Assembly: GCA_001949185.1 (NCBI GenBank)
Contig: BDGG01000009.1
Location: 741,347 to 805,346, forward strand
DNA from: Ramazzottius varieornatus
Taxonomy: Eukaryota; Tardigrada; Eutardigrada; Parachela; Ramazzottiidae
DNA: 64,000 nt
Direction: 5' to 3'
Part shown: one piece after another, positions 14,723 to 25,200 of the stretch
Position numbering within the stretch: position 1 is the stretch's first letter
Layout of the letters: every line of letters begins with the position of its first letter
The notes under the pieces: model-generated
Told to the model about the DNA's origin: nothing
Seen by the model: only the letters and a program-made list of their open reading frames with translations
The model's database searches: none
Translations under genes and position numbers: made by a program

Positions 14723-17700
14723 ATGTCGGATGTTCCATCGAAATACCGGCAGAAGATTGTGGACGCCATCGAAGTTCTGCGAGTGCGCAGGTTCCGTCCC
14801 GACGCCCAGCGAATCTCCGGCTACTGCCAGAGGACGTACGGATTGTCCGGGGCCGAAGTCAAGCTGGATCTGGAAAGACTCGTGGACGAGGACGCTATAC
14901 TCAAGGTAAGAAATTTCGCAGAAGAACAGGTGGAAATCGTGGCTCTTCCCCAGCCAGGTACCGGCGTAGGCGCAACCGGAAGTGAAGCCATGCTACCAAG
15001 TCTGGTTTGCTTCGCCACGATTCTGTTCTCTTCTTATGCTTGTAGGTTGACTACAGCGGAGGTACCAGTTATCGGGATGCCAACAAATGGATTCACACGG
15101 CTGCAGCAAATGGTACTAGGCAGTAGGCGGAATATCCTGAACTCCTGTTTTGACGTCTGTTTTCCATTGTGTGGCCGCACTGCGCCCTCCTTATTTTAAT
15201 GTTGCGGTATTTTCATTTGCAGTTTTAAATTCCTTTTTTTCAATATTCATCGTAGCGCTTTGTAGCTGCTGTCGTCCGTCGAACCACACCCCTGGCTCCA
15301 TGTAATAATTCAGAATTTCTGCGCTGTATTTTGGGAACTGGTAGGGCCAAGGGCTGGGCAGTGTTTGAAACGGTCTCGTCTGTTTCAGGCATGACGCCAC
15401 TGGCCAGCCATCACGGACACGTCCAAAACTCCAACTTGACCTCGGATCGGGTGATGGGCGCAATTAGAGCCCTGACTGATTCCGCTAAATTGAAGAAGCA
15501 GAGTATTGCCATTTCTTTCGAGGAGATTGAGGATTATATTGTGGAGGAGAAACCGGATACGCGGCTGTGCGGGGGTCACCTCAAGAAGTCGATCCTACGC
15601 GAAGTGGATTGCGGACATCTGGCCCAACTAGTCAACGGGAATTTCGTCATGGCGGATCTGGTGGACAAGACCATGAAGATTCGACGAGAAGCTGCTTCTG
15701 CCTCTGCACAACATGCCACATCGGAAGGGAAACGGGGCAAGTATAAGAAGCGACGACACATGGAGAATATCGATGCGGGAGAAGCGGAACCGGAGGAACC
15801 AGATATGGACACCATCAAGAAGTTTAAATTCACGTATAATGGCAACGTCAGTACCGATCAGATCGTTTTCCCAAGTGGTGCACGTTCTCCGACAATAACA
15901 CTGGAAACATGCGCCGCTTCGGCGGACAAACTCGACCAGATCGTTTTCCCAATTGGCGCAGGTTTTCAGTGCAGTCGGCTGGAAGCGCGCGCCACTCGGG
16001 AAGACGATCTGGTCGAGTTTGTTTGCCGACCTTCCATCTTCTGTCACTCACTATACTGCAGTCCTCATGCTCATATATTTACAGAAACCAAAGAATGGCA
16101 GCGCGAAGTTGGATTTGGCCTTGCAGAGGAAGCCTCATCGTCGGAATTCTCGCCCTTGTGTGGAATGTCTGGACGAGAAGGGTTTTCAAGCTGCGATCTC
16201 GGGAGAGTTGTTGGAATGTGTGAGCTGTATTTATGCCAGTAAGTGAAACGTTTGGTATAAGAGCATTCATAGGAATTGTGGGACAATGTTCTGATGATAG
16301 ACGTTCGTTGTAGCGCATCCTGCTTGTGGAGGATACAGTGCGGAAACGACGGAGATCCAGAGGGGAAACTACCACTGTATGCGTTGTAAAACATGTAACA
16401 TCTGCGACCAAGGATCACTGCTCGACGATCCGGTAAGGTTGTAGTCCTATTTGAAAATTTTCAGAGAGAGGTAACTTAGATGCAGAAGGCCTTATCTTTG
16501 CTGAGTCTGCTTTTGATGTTCTTGAAGACAGTATACGCCTCTTATCCTTGTTGCCTATTATCCTTGTTTCAGAATATGGTCGTGTGCATCCGATGTGACA
16601 ATGCTTTTCATACGACATGTCATGTGCCTAATGTTTCACCGGAAAAAGCTGCCAAAGGTAAGAGTGTGGACTTTGTAAGGAGCCTACAAAGCGAACATTT
16701 CGAATAGCCGGGGAGCTCGGAATGAGTCGGAAACAGAACTAGTCAGATCGTTTCCCAAATGTCTTCAGTGTTGTTGACTGAAAGCGTGAGCCAATTGGGA
16801 AACGTTCTTATCGAGTTTACTGTCCAGGTCTCGACTGCGGTTTGTTTGGCTGATTATGTACTGTAATTGAATTTTGCTACTCCTTCCAATAGAGTGGAGA
16901 TGCGCAGACTGCAAAAATTCCCGTCGGCTGGAGGGTAAGAAGAAGTTTCGACATGGAATAAAAACCAGCTCGTACGGATCTCGAGGTAGGAGTTTGTTCT
17001 TTTTATCTGTTAGCTTTATTGAACTAACTGAAAACAGTTTGGAATAAGATTGCTAAGAATAAGTAGGCAAACTTTGGAAAAGTTTTTTGCTGCTATGAAC
17101 ATTTTGTTTCTGTTGCAGAACTTCTCGACGAGCCTAGTCGGCATAATGGAGCTCCCGGTAATTCGTTTCTCTCGAGGTACAATCTGGTGGAATCTGATAA
17201 GTTCACTCGATACGATTACTAGTCTTAGGGCTGCTGTTTTCAGAGTACCGGAAAGACCGATCTTTAGTGGCCTCAACACGGCGGATGTGGTACTTCGCGC
17301 CATTGAATCTTTCCATGATAGCTTGCCACCAGCAAAAACCGCAGAACTGGTGAAGGAAATCGAGAAGTGGACGGTCGAAGATGTCGCACGGAAGCTCGGG
17401 GAGAAAAATCCTTCTGCTGCAAAGGACGAAGCGATTCGTGCTCAAGTACGATCGAAAAACGGCAGATTTCACTTTTTTCGAGTGGTGGTGAATATCGTTG
17501 TGTCGACAAGATCGATCTTCCGAAAGGCGCACGCTTCCAGCCAGCAACAATGAAAACGTGCGCCACTTACAAAATGTCAACTGTTTTTGTTTACCGAGCT
17601 CCCGTTTCACGGTTTCTCTCTCTTTCTCGTTGCAGAATATCGACGGGTCAGCCCTGATGTTGCTCACTCGGGACGATGTTGTGAACCGCTTTGGTCTTCC

Positions 17701-17776
17701 TTTGACTGCCGCCCTCCGACTGTACCGTGACATTTGCTTGATCTGTCCTTTTGGACCCTACACCGAATGGAAGTAG
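14723..17776 (+). CDS. Chromatin reader: winged helix, H15, double PHD finger and SAM domain
   Basis: Ten exons (14723-14905, 15046-15112, 15389-15846, 16085-16238, 16314-16432, 16573-16657, 16893-16985, 17119-17176, 17244-17445, 17636-17776) join in frame to 519 residues. Residues 1-75 match the KAT6/SAMD1-type winged helix (ILDAI...LLSGAEV-like, DEDAILKVDY). Next is an H15 linker-histone-like segment (ALTDSAKLKKQSIAISFEEI), then a tandem PHD pair. PHD1 ligands are CVEC, CVSC, HPAC and CMRC; PHD2 ligands are CNIC, CIRC, HTTC and CADC, in the KAT6/DPF arrangement. The protein ends with a SAM domain (WTVEDVARKL... to LYRDICLI). In KAT6A/B the same N-terminal order is followed by a MYST acetyltransferase; here there is none before the stop at 17774. 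A histone-tail and CpG-DNA reader that polymerises or docks through SAM is the likely role (inferred). Introns hold palindromic repeats. Confidence 0.85.
15855..16031. repeat. Two GTGGCGCAC palindromes, PHD-SAM gene intron 3
   Basis: Begins a few bases after the splice donor and ends GAGTTTGTTTGCCGAC. Confidence 0.8.
16710..16832. repeat. Decayed GTGGCGCAC repeat, PHD-SAM gene intron 6
   Basis: GGGAGCTCGG outer end and TTTCCCAAATG...CCAATTGGGAAA arms remain; the GGCGCAC core is lost. Confidence 0.55.
17495..17608. repeat. GTGGCGCAC palindromic repeat, PHD-SAM gene last intron
   Basis: Single core (GGCGCACGCTTC...CGTGCGCCACTT), right outer end TTTACCGAGCTCCC. Confidence 0.75.
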
Positions 17777-19614
17777 CTCAGCATGAAGTAAGTTCTTTAA
17801 TAGACCAGTGGCTTTGCTTCAAGAAGTAATCCGCTGTCCAGACTGAGCCTTCAATTCGGCGATTTCGGCCTCTGTACTTTGGCTTGTTTGCCACTGCTTG
17901 TTAGTTTTTTACCACTGTTAATTTTTCCGGTGTTGCGACTTGTTGCAACTTTGCGTACCTTCTTCGTCTTACTCCGTTGCTACTTGCTACCTGAAAATAT
18001 ATGCTGCGTTTAAGGTTAATTCTTGTGAAGCTGGAATACTATCCTCAATAAATGTACCGTCAATCCGAGTGCCAGTCTTTAGGTCCAGACCGCAAGCACT
18101 GAAAACCCTTGGGCTCTGCAGTGTTGTGTTTAGTTTTACTCGCAGATTTAGTTCCAGTTTTACTCTAGAGTAAAGTAATTCACTCCCACGGTTTACAGTA
18201 TCAGTTCCCACAGTTCAGTTTTACTCCCGATCAATTCAGTTTTACTCTCGTTCAAAGGCATTTGCTCTCACGAATTTTAGTTTTACTCCCGAGATTTAGT
18301 TTTACTCCCGACCAAATTCGTTTTACTCTTCCCGGAATCATTTTAGTCTTGCGAGCTCGAATTTCAGTCTTGAGATTTGGTTTCGAAAAATTGAATTTTC
18401 AGTGTGGAAGTTTGTGGAACTTTGCTCAAGCAGTTAGCACGAAAAATTGAATTGCCAGTTTGCCACAAGCGCAGAATTGTGTTCCAGAGGGTTGTCTGAT
18501 GTGGTTGACCACACTTGCATGGAGACCGGAAGTAGCGAGGTTCGTCAAATATCTTCCAGTTCCGAGCATATTCTCGAAATCGACAAAATTTGGCATCGGA
18601 AAAGAAGTTGACAGCTTCATAGTCGATAGTATATTATCATGAGTTCGTCTTGACATTCTCATTTTAGTCCCAGCTTTCATATTCCAGTGTTTGACTTTTG
18701 CAATTTTCGTCTCGTCATTTCAGTTTTAACTCCAGGAATTTTAGTTTTCGTTTAGAGAATTATTTTTTCTCTTATGAATTTGAATTTTACTCTCGGCCGT
18801 GACAATTTAGTCTTTGGCCTTTGACTTCTCGTCTCGGCATTTTGGGTTCACTCTCAAGCATATATGAGCTGCTGAAAGGGGCCTTGGCGGAACGTCAAAC
18901 ACACTGATTGAACGATTGATTGATTAGGATCCGCTAACAAATAGGTAGGACTGATATGGTGTGCGTCATACGTTGGTAATATACAGTACGTAATATGATG
19001 TATTCTACTAACAAAACTCAAGATGAGCTCTTCATTCAATCAAGTAATCCGAGCAACAGAAGAAAACCGTCTCGCCAAACACAAGCAACCGCTGGGCTGC
19101 AAAAAGCGTGAATGACATAGTTTGAACCGGATGTCTGTGTATGGAAGTCCACACCGCGTACACATTACCAATTGTAAGATCATGACTCTCAAACGCCTTC
19201 TTCGACGACTTGCGATTTTGGCAGGCCATGTGCAAGTGGATGCCCTTTTAGCAGCACTCCACTGCTCAAGCAATTTAGTTTTACTCCCAGCTTTCCTATT
19301 TTACTCCAGAGTCCTGACAGTTCGTTTTACTCTCAACATTCAGTTCTACTCTCAATTTAACTCCCGGAAGTAAAACTGTAACTGAAGAAAAGAGTAAATT
19401 GATTTCTACTCTAGAGTATAACTAAATACAACACTGGGCCCTTGCCAGACAGACGCGAGACCTACGCTTTCTGACACGAAGATGAACTTCATCGGACTAC
19501 GATCTTCGTCAAAACTTCGAGTATGGAACTAAAAACTAGTAATACGCCTTTGGGAATGTTTTCTTTGGCTAGCTGGTTCGAGATTACCGGTACTTCGGAG
19601 GCGGATGCCCATCC
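17777..19614. other. Convergent intergenic region dominated by a 1.3-kb transposable element
   Basis: Lies between the 3' ends of the PHD-SAM gene (+) and the XRCC4-like gene (-). The element at 18119-19436 takes most of it. Open frames inside show no transposase motif that I recognise. Confidence 0.5.
18119..19436. mobile_element. 1.3-kb inverted-repeat element rich in TTTTACTC motifs
   Basis: The left end CAGTGTTGTGTTTAGTT is matched by the inverse of the right end (AACTAAATACAACACTG). Between them, degenerate AGTTTTACTC units recur from 18130 to about 18850 and again from about 19270 to 19400, all on one strand on the left. The flanks GGGCTCTG and GGCCCTTG are only 5/8 identical, so a target duplication is doubtful. 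CAGTG ends would suit a hAT-type non-autonomous element. The central 18850-19270 is unique sequence without a coding motif. Confidence 0.65.
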
Positions 19615-20646
19615 TCATCTGGAAACTGCAAGCTTCATGATTCCAACACTGTCACTACATATCTATCGCAAGTCGAAAAAACAATCTGTAACTTGGGCAT
19701 AAACTTACCATCCAGTTCGTTATTGGCAGACGATATCGAATCAGCGAATTCGCTTTTTGCATCGAGGAGAAGTTTTGTCTGTCGAAAAACGAGTAAGTCC
19801 GTTAGGCCGAATGGAACTATCTTTGCTTGTAATAACTCAGACTTATATCCACCGCTGTGGTTACCTTCGAAAGAATGGAGATGTATTCGCGTTGCCGTTC
19901 CTGGACGATCTGTTTCGCGGCTTCGACCGCTGACTCGAACGGTGCGTCCAAAGCATCAATGGAAACTTTCAAATCGACGCTCCGTCGCGATACCTTCGTG
20001 GCTCTTGCGACAGCCAGCTTCAGGAACTTTTTGGTTTCGGAGGCTGTAACGGGACTTTTGGACAAAACGATCGTGCCAATCTCTTCCTTCTTGTTGCGAA
20101 CAGTCTTGCTCCAGCTCACTCGCAGCGCCGGCTTGCGAGCTTTCATGGTGGTTTCCGCTGTGATGTGGTAGTCAGATTTGTCTTGTAGGTCTGTCAGTGC
20201 CGCCTTTGTATCTTGACAGAATGCCTTCCACGAATGGTAACCACTGGCTTTGAGAAGTAATTCGAGATCGCGCCCTTTCACTACAAAGTAGAAAAAGAAA
20301 AAAAATTATCATGAGAGCTCGGCGAGCAAACTCGACAGGACTGATAATCATAGTGGCGCACGCTTTCATCCAATAATACAGCGAACGAGCGCAACTCGTG
20401 AAGACAGTCTCGTCGGGTTTCTGCGAGGAGCGGAAAAGTTTGCGATTTGTACGTACGTTCTCCCGTCCAAGCTTCCGAAGCCCTTGACACCGACATGGAA
20501 ATGCCGTGGCTTTGTTCCGGGAATACATCGGCAACCAGAAAGCACATCGATGCCGCCGAGTCACCCTTGCCTATTTCCGTCAGCCGGAAAAAACACACAC
20601 AATTCTCCGGTTCTTTGCGAGGCGTGCTATGCGACATCTTGGACAA
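19615..20646 (-). CDS. XRCC4-superfamily protein (non-homologous end-joining factor)
   Basis: Exons 20646-20457, 20280-19865, 19778-19709 and 19625-19615 join to 228 residues. The N-terminal half has the XRCC4 head pattern: a beta-rich segment with SEAWTGELKGRDLELLLKAS (compare the human SAWTG motif), then a strand-rich region and a long helix (KQIVQERQREYISILSK, then TKLLLDAKSEFADSIS) expected to form the dimeric coiled-coil stalk that binds DNA ligase IV. The disordered C-terminal tail of vertebrate XRCC4 is missing: the last exon adds only three residues after the splice. PAXX or XLF are the alternatives; the AWTG motif and stalk favour XRCC4. An intron holds one palindromic repeat. Confidence 0.65.
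20313..20430. repeat. GTGGCGCAC palindromic repeat, XRCC4-like intron 1
   Basis: Single copy with GAGCTCGGCGAGCAAAC left end and a decayed right core. Confidence 0.7.
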
Positions 20647-20946
20647 CGGAGCCTTCGATTCTCGTAGCTGCGAGAATAGTGCTCGAAACTGTTGGAAATG
20701 GAAGAACGAGCAGACAAGAAATTAGAAATCTCAGAAAACTGAGAAAAAGAGTTTGATTACGGAAATTGCGACAAAGGCAATGGATTCTTTCTGAGCAATG
20801 CAGCAATCAACCCAAGCCAGAGAGACTAGTCTTTCTGCCTAAGCTGTCCAGTTGACTTGCCACGATAACTTGTTGCATCTTCGTTTTATTGTGGTTTTTG
20901 TGCAAAAACTCTCCTGGTCTTCTTTTACGTTTGTCAGAAGCTTCCT

Positions 20947-21940
20947 ATGACTCCACAACCATCCTGCAACAAGATAGAGGAGAAAAGTACAGCAGCGTCG
21001 TCGTCCATCGAACACACCAACTCTAAGATCTTGAAGATGATGGATCCGGTGGCCGAGCCGATCTCGAACTTCCGGTCGCGTGCTTCGAGACGTCTTCCCC
21101 AGTATGTGGAGCGGAACTACAGCCGGCTGTACGCGATCGGTAGGTAGCCCCCTGTTCAAGTCTGTATCATCCCGTCGATTCCATATGGTTCTCGGTACGC
21201 TAGTAACTGATTGTATAGTTTCCGTCATGTGTTCGTACTTATAGATGCATCTCCGGGGAGCGCGGAAGACGTTTGCTATCTATGCCATACGAACGCGTAA
21301 GTATCTGGTTTCCTCGTACTCCATCCTTAAGTGACTGTCTTGCTGAACCAGAGGCTAGAACAGCAGTTTTGTCGAGTACTCGTACGATATACTAACTGAC
21401 GATTCTCCAGGTTATTCATCCTGACTCTGGCGCCGTCACATCCGGTCTGCAGACTTTTGAAGACAATTCGCGAAGTGAAGTTCCAGGTAGACGACGGACC
21501 GGACAGAGCCAAGAGCGGGGGGAAGGGCTACAGAAAGAAGGTAACTGACGAAACCTCGTAGTCCCCGAAGCGAACACCGGCGTGATGGGCTAACCAGTTT
21601 TCGTCTAATGTAGGGAGCCCAGTTTCTTTCGCCGAACGACGTCATCTGTAACATTACCTGCGACGATAGCACCATGTATGTCGTAAAGAGCGGCATCAAA
21701 GGCAAGCTCCTCGAAGTCAACAGCAGACTGGCCACCTGGCCGCAACTTCTAACTACCCATGTAAGCCCACGACGAAGTCACGAAGTGAACATACCTGTCT
21801 GGTTTTATAGTGCTTCCTATTTGCAGACGGCGTCCAATGGCTATATCGCCATTGTTATACCCAATGCCACCGACATTGAAGCGACTCAGAGTTCGCTTCA
21901 AAACGAGGAAACCTATTGTCGACTGCGGGCTGCAACCTGA
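20947..21940 (+). CDS. ABITRAM: ABITRAM/FAM206 family protein (actin-binding transcription modulator)
   Basis: Five exons (20947-21139, 21245-21296, 21411-21540, 21614-21760, 21827-21940) join to 211 residues. Conserved blocks match human FAM206A in order: YVERNYSRLYAI, LFILTLAPSHPV, KTIREVKFQV, KKGAQFLSP, KSGIKGKLLEVN and NGYIAIVIP. The family is a lipoyl/biotin-like fold protein reported to bind actin and to influence transcription and neuronal branching. The N-terminal about 35 polar residues are extra compared with vertebrates, and the ATG at 21037 is an alternative start. It is divergently arranged with the XRCC4-like gene, with only 300 bases between the starts. Confidence 0.85.
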
Positions 21941-22234
21941 CAAGAACCTCTTACTTTCGGTGGCTTCCCAGTAGGTCAAATCGTCCGCGAATCTTTGATT
22001 GACAGCTTACCTTGACCGAATGTTTCCTGAGTGCCAGGCGTACTGAAAGAAGTCATCAGACCTGTCTATTTTTGACAGCTGGTATACGATCCTCGTGCAT
22101 GTACTTACTTGACATTGCTTTTTCATATTGTTTGAAGTCTAATCGGTTCTTGACGGTTCAGTAAACCCTTTGTTGTTTTACATTACATGAGAGTCTCTTG
22201 TCTGACAGGAATAAACTGGAATAATCCGTACAAA

Positions 22235-25200
22235 ATGGGATCGGTTCTACTGGTGGATTTTGATGTGGACGATTTGACGTCGGTCTCCCTTATCGACGAG
22301 GAAGCTATAGTTTCCATCTTACGCTACCGCTACCGGAAACACAAAACAGTCGTGAGTGGATATTTGGCCTGTCAGTCTACGTAGATCTGATGGATCCTCA
22401 CTCGGTATGAAGGAACTTGGTGGGTTGTTTTGTTGCTCGTAGACCTTGATTGGCGAGATTTTCCTGTCCCTTAATCCATTCGGCGGTCGTCGCCAGTCGT
22501 TTTCCGGAACCGTAAGAAAGGTACCTAGATAGAAGTCCACCCTTGTTTGACTTACCACGATCCTAGGTTAATTCATTTTGGTCTCTCCCACAGAAAGCTT
22601 GCATCAGACCTTCATCTCAGGGACCCAGTATCGCCACATTGTCCCAAAGGATTTATCGAAAGCTGACGAAAAGCACAGTGGAGCCGTTGTCTCGAGCTCA
22701 GTGTTGCGTGTTTAGCGGTGACAGTGGCTCAGGAAAAACCGAAGCATCCAAAACATTTCTACGAGTGAGCCACTAATATTTGGAGAGCTCGACAAATAAA
22801 GTTAACAAGATTATGTTTTTCAAGTGGCGCACGTTTTCAGTGCTGTAACTGCCGTTGGCTGAACTCGTGCGCCACTTGGGAATGCAATCTGGTCCAGTTT
22901 GTTTGCCTAGGTCCCATAATAATACGTAGTGTTGTTTATTTGTCGTTCTCGTCAGGAGCTTTTGGCAAAATGTCCTGGTAGAGGTGATCTCGAAGCTAAA
23001 ATAATCGCTTTCAACCCATTGCTGGAGGCCTTTGGGAATGCAAAAACCTCACTGAACAACAATTCAAGCCGATTTGGGAAACACATCCGGTTGAATTTCG
23101 ATTCCAGTGGGAAAGGTTCGTCGTTTATTGCTATTGATAGTATTAAATCTTGAGTATTTTGACCTTATGAACTTATCAATCCTTCCTGTTTCAGTTTTAG
23201 GCGCCACCCTGTCCGGTTATCTGCTGGAGAAATGCAGACTAACGCGCCAGAATCCTGGAGAATCGAACTTCCATATCTTCCACCTACTGTTTAGCAGTCT
23301 CAGCGACCAAAAGCTGCAGAAGCTGAAACTTGATCGCTTCACTCGATACAGGTAAAAACTGTCGCTAGCTCTTTCTTTCTTCTTCTCTGATCGAACGTAC
23401 GAGCATATCGGTGGACTGCAGGTATCTCCCGGGTCTCGGACGTAAAACGGCGGTTGGTCCGCTGACGTCGCAGCCTTCATGTGCGGCCAATGGGATGCTA
23501 GCTGAAATGGTGTGCGCCGCTGGTTTCTCAAAACGCGAACAGAAGTTTATGACCGTTGTCCTCGCTGCTGTCCTGAGCATAGGAAACATTCGATTCGGCG
23601 AGGACCCAGGCGGCAGTACTCCGTTCGTGGCCCAGACCGAGGTTTACCTGCGAAACGTTTCGGTACGTGCGATTGATTATTTATCGCTCTCCGTTTCTGC
23701 GTGAACCACAGATCGTAATCGGGACGTCCGCAAGAAATCTTACCCAGATCGTTCTCCAAGTGGCGCACGCGTTCAACCAACAACAACGAGAAGGTGCGCG
23801 ACTTGCGATAGCGATCTGGATGCGATCGTTTGCCGGCGTCACAGTTGATCCCAGTTTCTGTATTTAGGAGCTGCTTGAGCTCGATGCTTCAAACTTCCGA
23901 AATCAGCTGCAAAACCTGGAAATTTACTCTCGTGGAGAAATTATTAGTCGTCCGTACACCAAGGCGGAAGCGGAAGGTGAGGGTGACTAATAAAATTTTC
24001 AGGCAGGCTACCCAGTGGACTGCCCGGGAGTTTCTGTTTCTGTTGTAGACTGCCGGGACTCCATCGCACGAGCGCTGTATAGCCGTCTGTTTTCTTGGAT
24101 AATCCATCGAATCAACCAAGACCTTACATGCGGTCTTCCCTCACGGACGGAAGACCAGCACAATGTGGGCATTTTGGATATTTTCGGCTTTGAAAACCTC
24201 ACATGTAATTCCTTCGAGCAATTGCTAATAAACCTGACAAACGAACAGCTCCACCAGTTATTCAACTTTGTAAGCTCATCTTACCATTCCGAAAACCGGT
24301 GTAAATAACTTTTAAGCTGTAGAGACTGATACAGTGACGTTTGCTTATCCCTCAGAAAATTTTCAAACAAGAACAGCAGGACTACGAGGATGAAGGACTT
24401 GACCGGAACCTGATTGCCTATAATGATAACGCGAATATCCTGGTAGGCTTCAGACATACCATGACTGTCTACGCTGTTGTGCACGTGTTTATATCTCGTT
24501 TCTGACTATCTTAGAAGCTGTTCCTCGATCGCCCAATTGGTCTTCTGTCACTGATCGACGAAGAGTCGCACTTCCCCCGAGGCTCTGATAGAACCTTGGC
24601 TGAGAAGTTCGAACATCACTTTCGCCGGAACCCACTGTTCCAGTGTTCGATCCAGCCAATCGCGAACGCCAGCTCGACGTACTCCCTGGACGAAAAGCTG
24701 TCGACGTCGTTTTCCATCCGCCACTTCGCGGGGGAAGTCGTGTATGAAATTGAGGGGTTCCTCGAAAAGAACCGCGATAGTCTGCCAGGTACTTTTATAA
24801 AGGGTGGCGGTACACAAACTGAAACGAAGATGACTTTTGTTGCAGATAGGATTGCTTTGGTCTTTCAAACCAGCAGGAATCCACTGGTCAGTCTGCTGTT
24901 TCAAGCTATCATCAGTCGCACTGGGTCATTTATGTTTGACGATAAAGAAGCTACCCCCGGCGCCAGTCGTACAAGCGGCCACCCGGGCCGAAGTACCCGG
25001 AAGCGCCTGACTTTGGGCTATCAGTTTCGGGTATGCCGAACGATGGAAAGTCGGTAAACGCAACGTACAAGATCGTTGTCGAAGTCGCGCATGTTTCCGA
25101 GCGATAAGGTAACAATAATTGTCACCGCATTCAAGCGACGTACGCTCTCGTTGTTATTGGTCGGAGTCGTGCGTCACTTGGGAACAAGATCTTGTACGTT

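Noticed and set aside
15628-16418. Several long minus-strand frames
   Set aside because: They are the antisense of PHD-SAM exons and the palindromic repeat.
19032-19373. Short frames inside the 1.3-kb element as a transposase remnant
   Set aside because: No DDE, zinc-finger or dimerisation motif is visible and the frames are under 90 residues.
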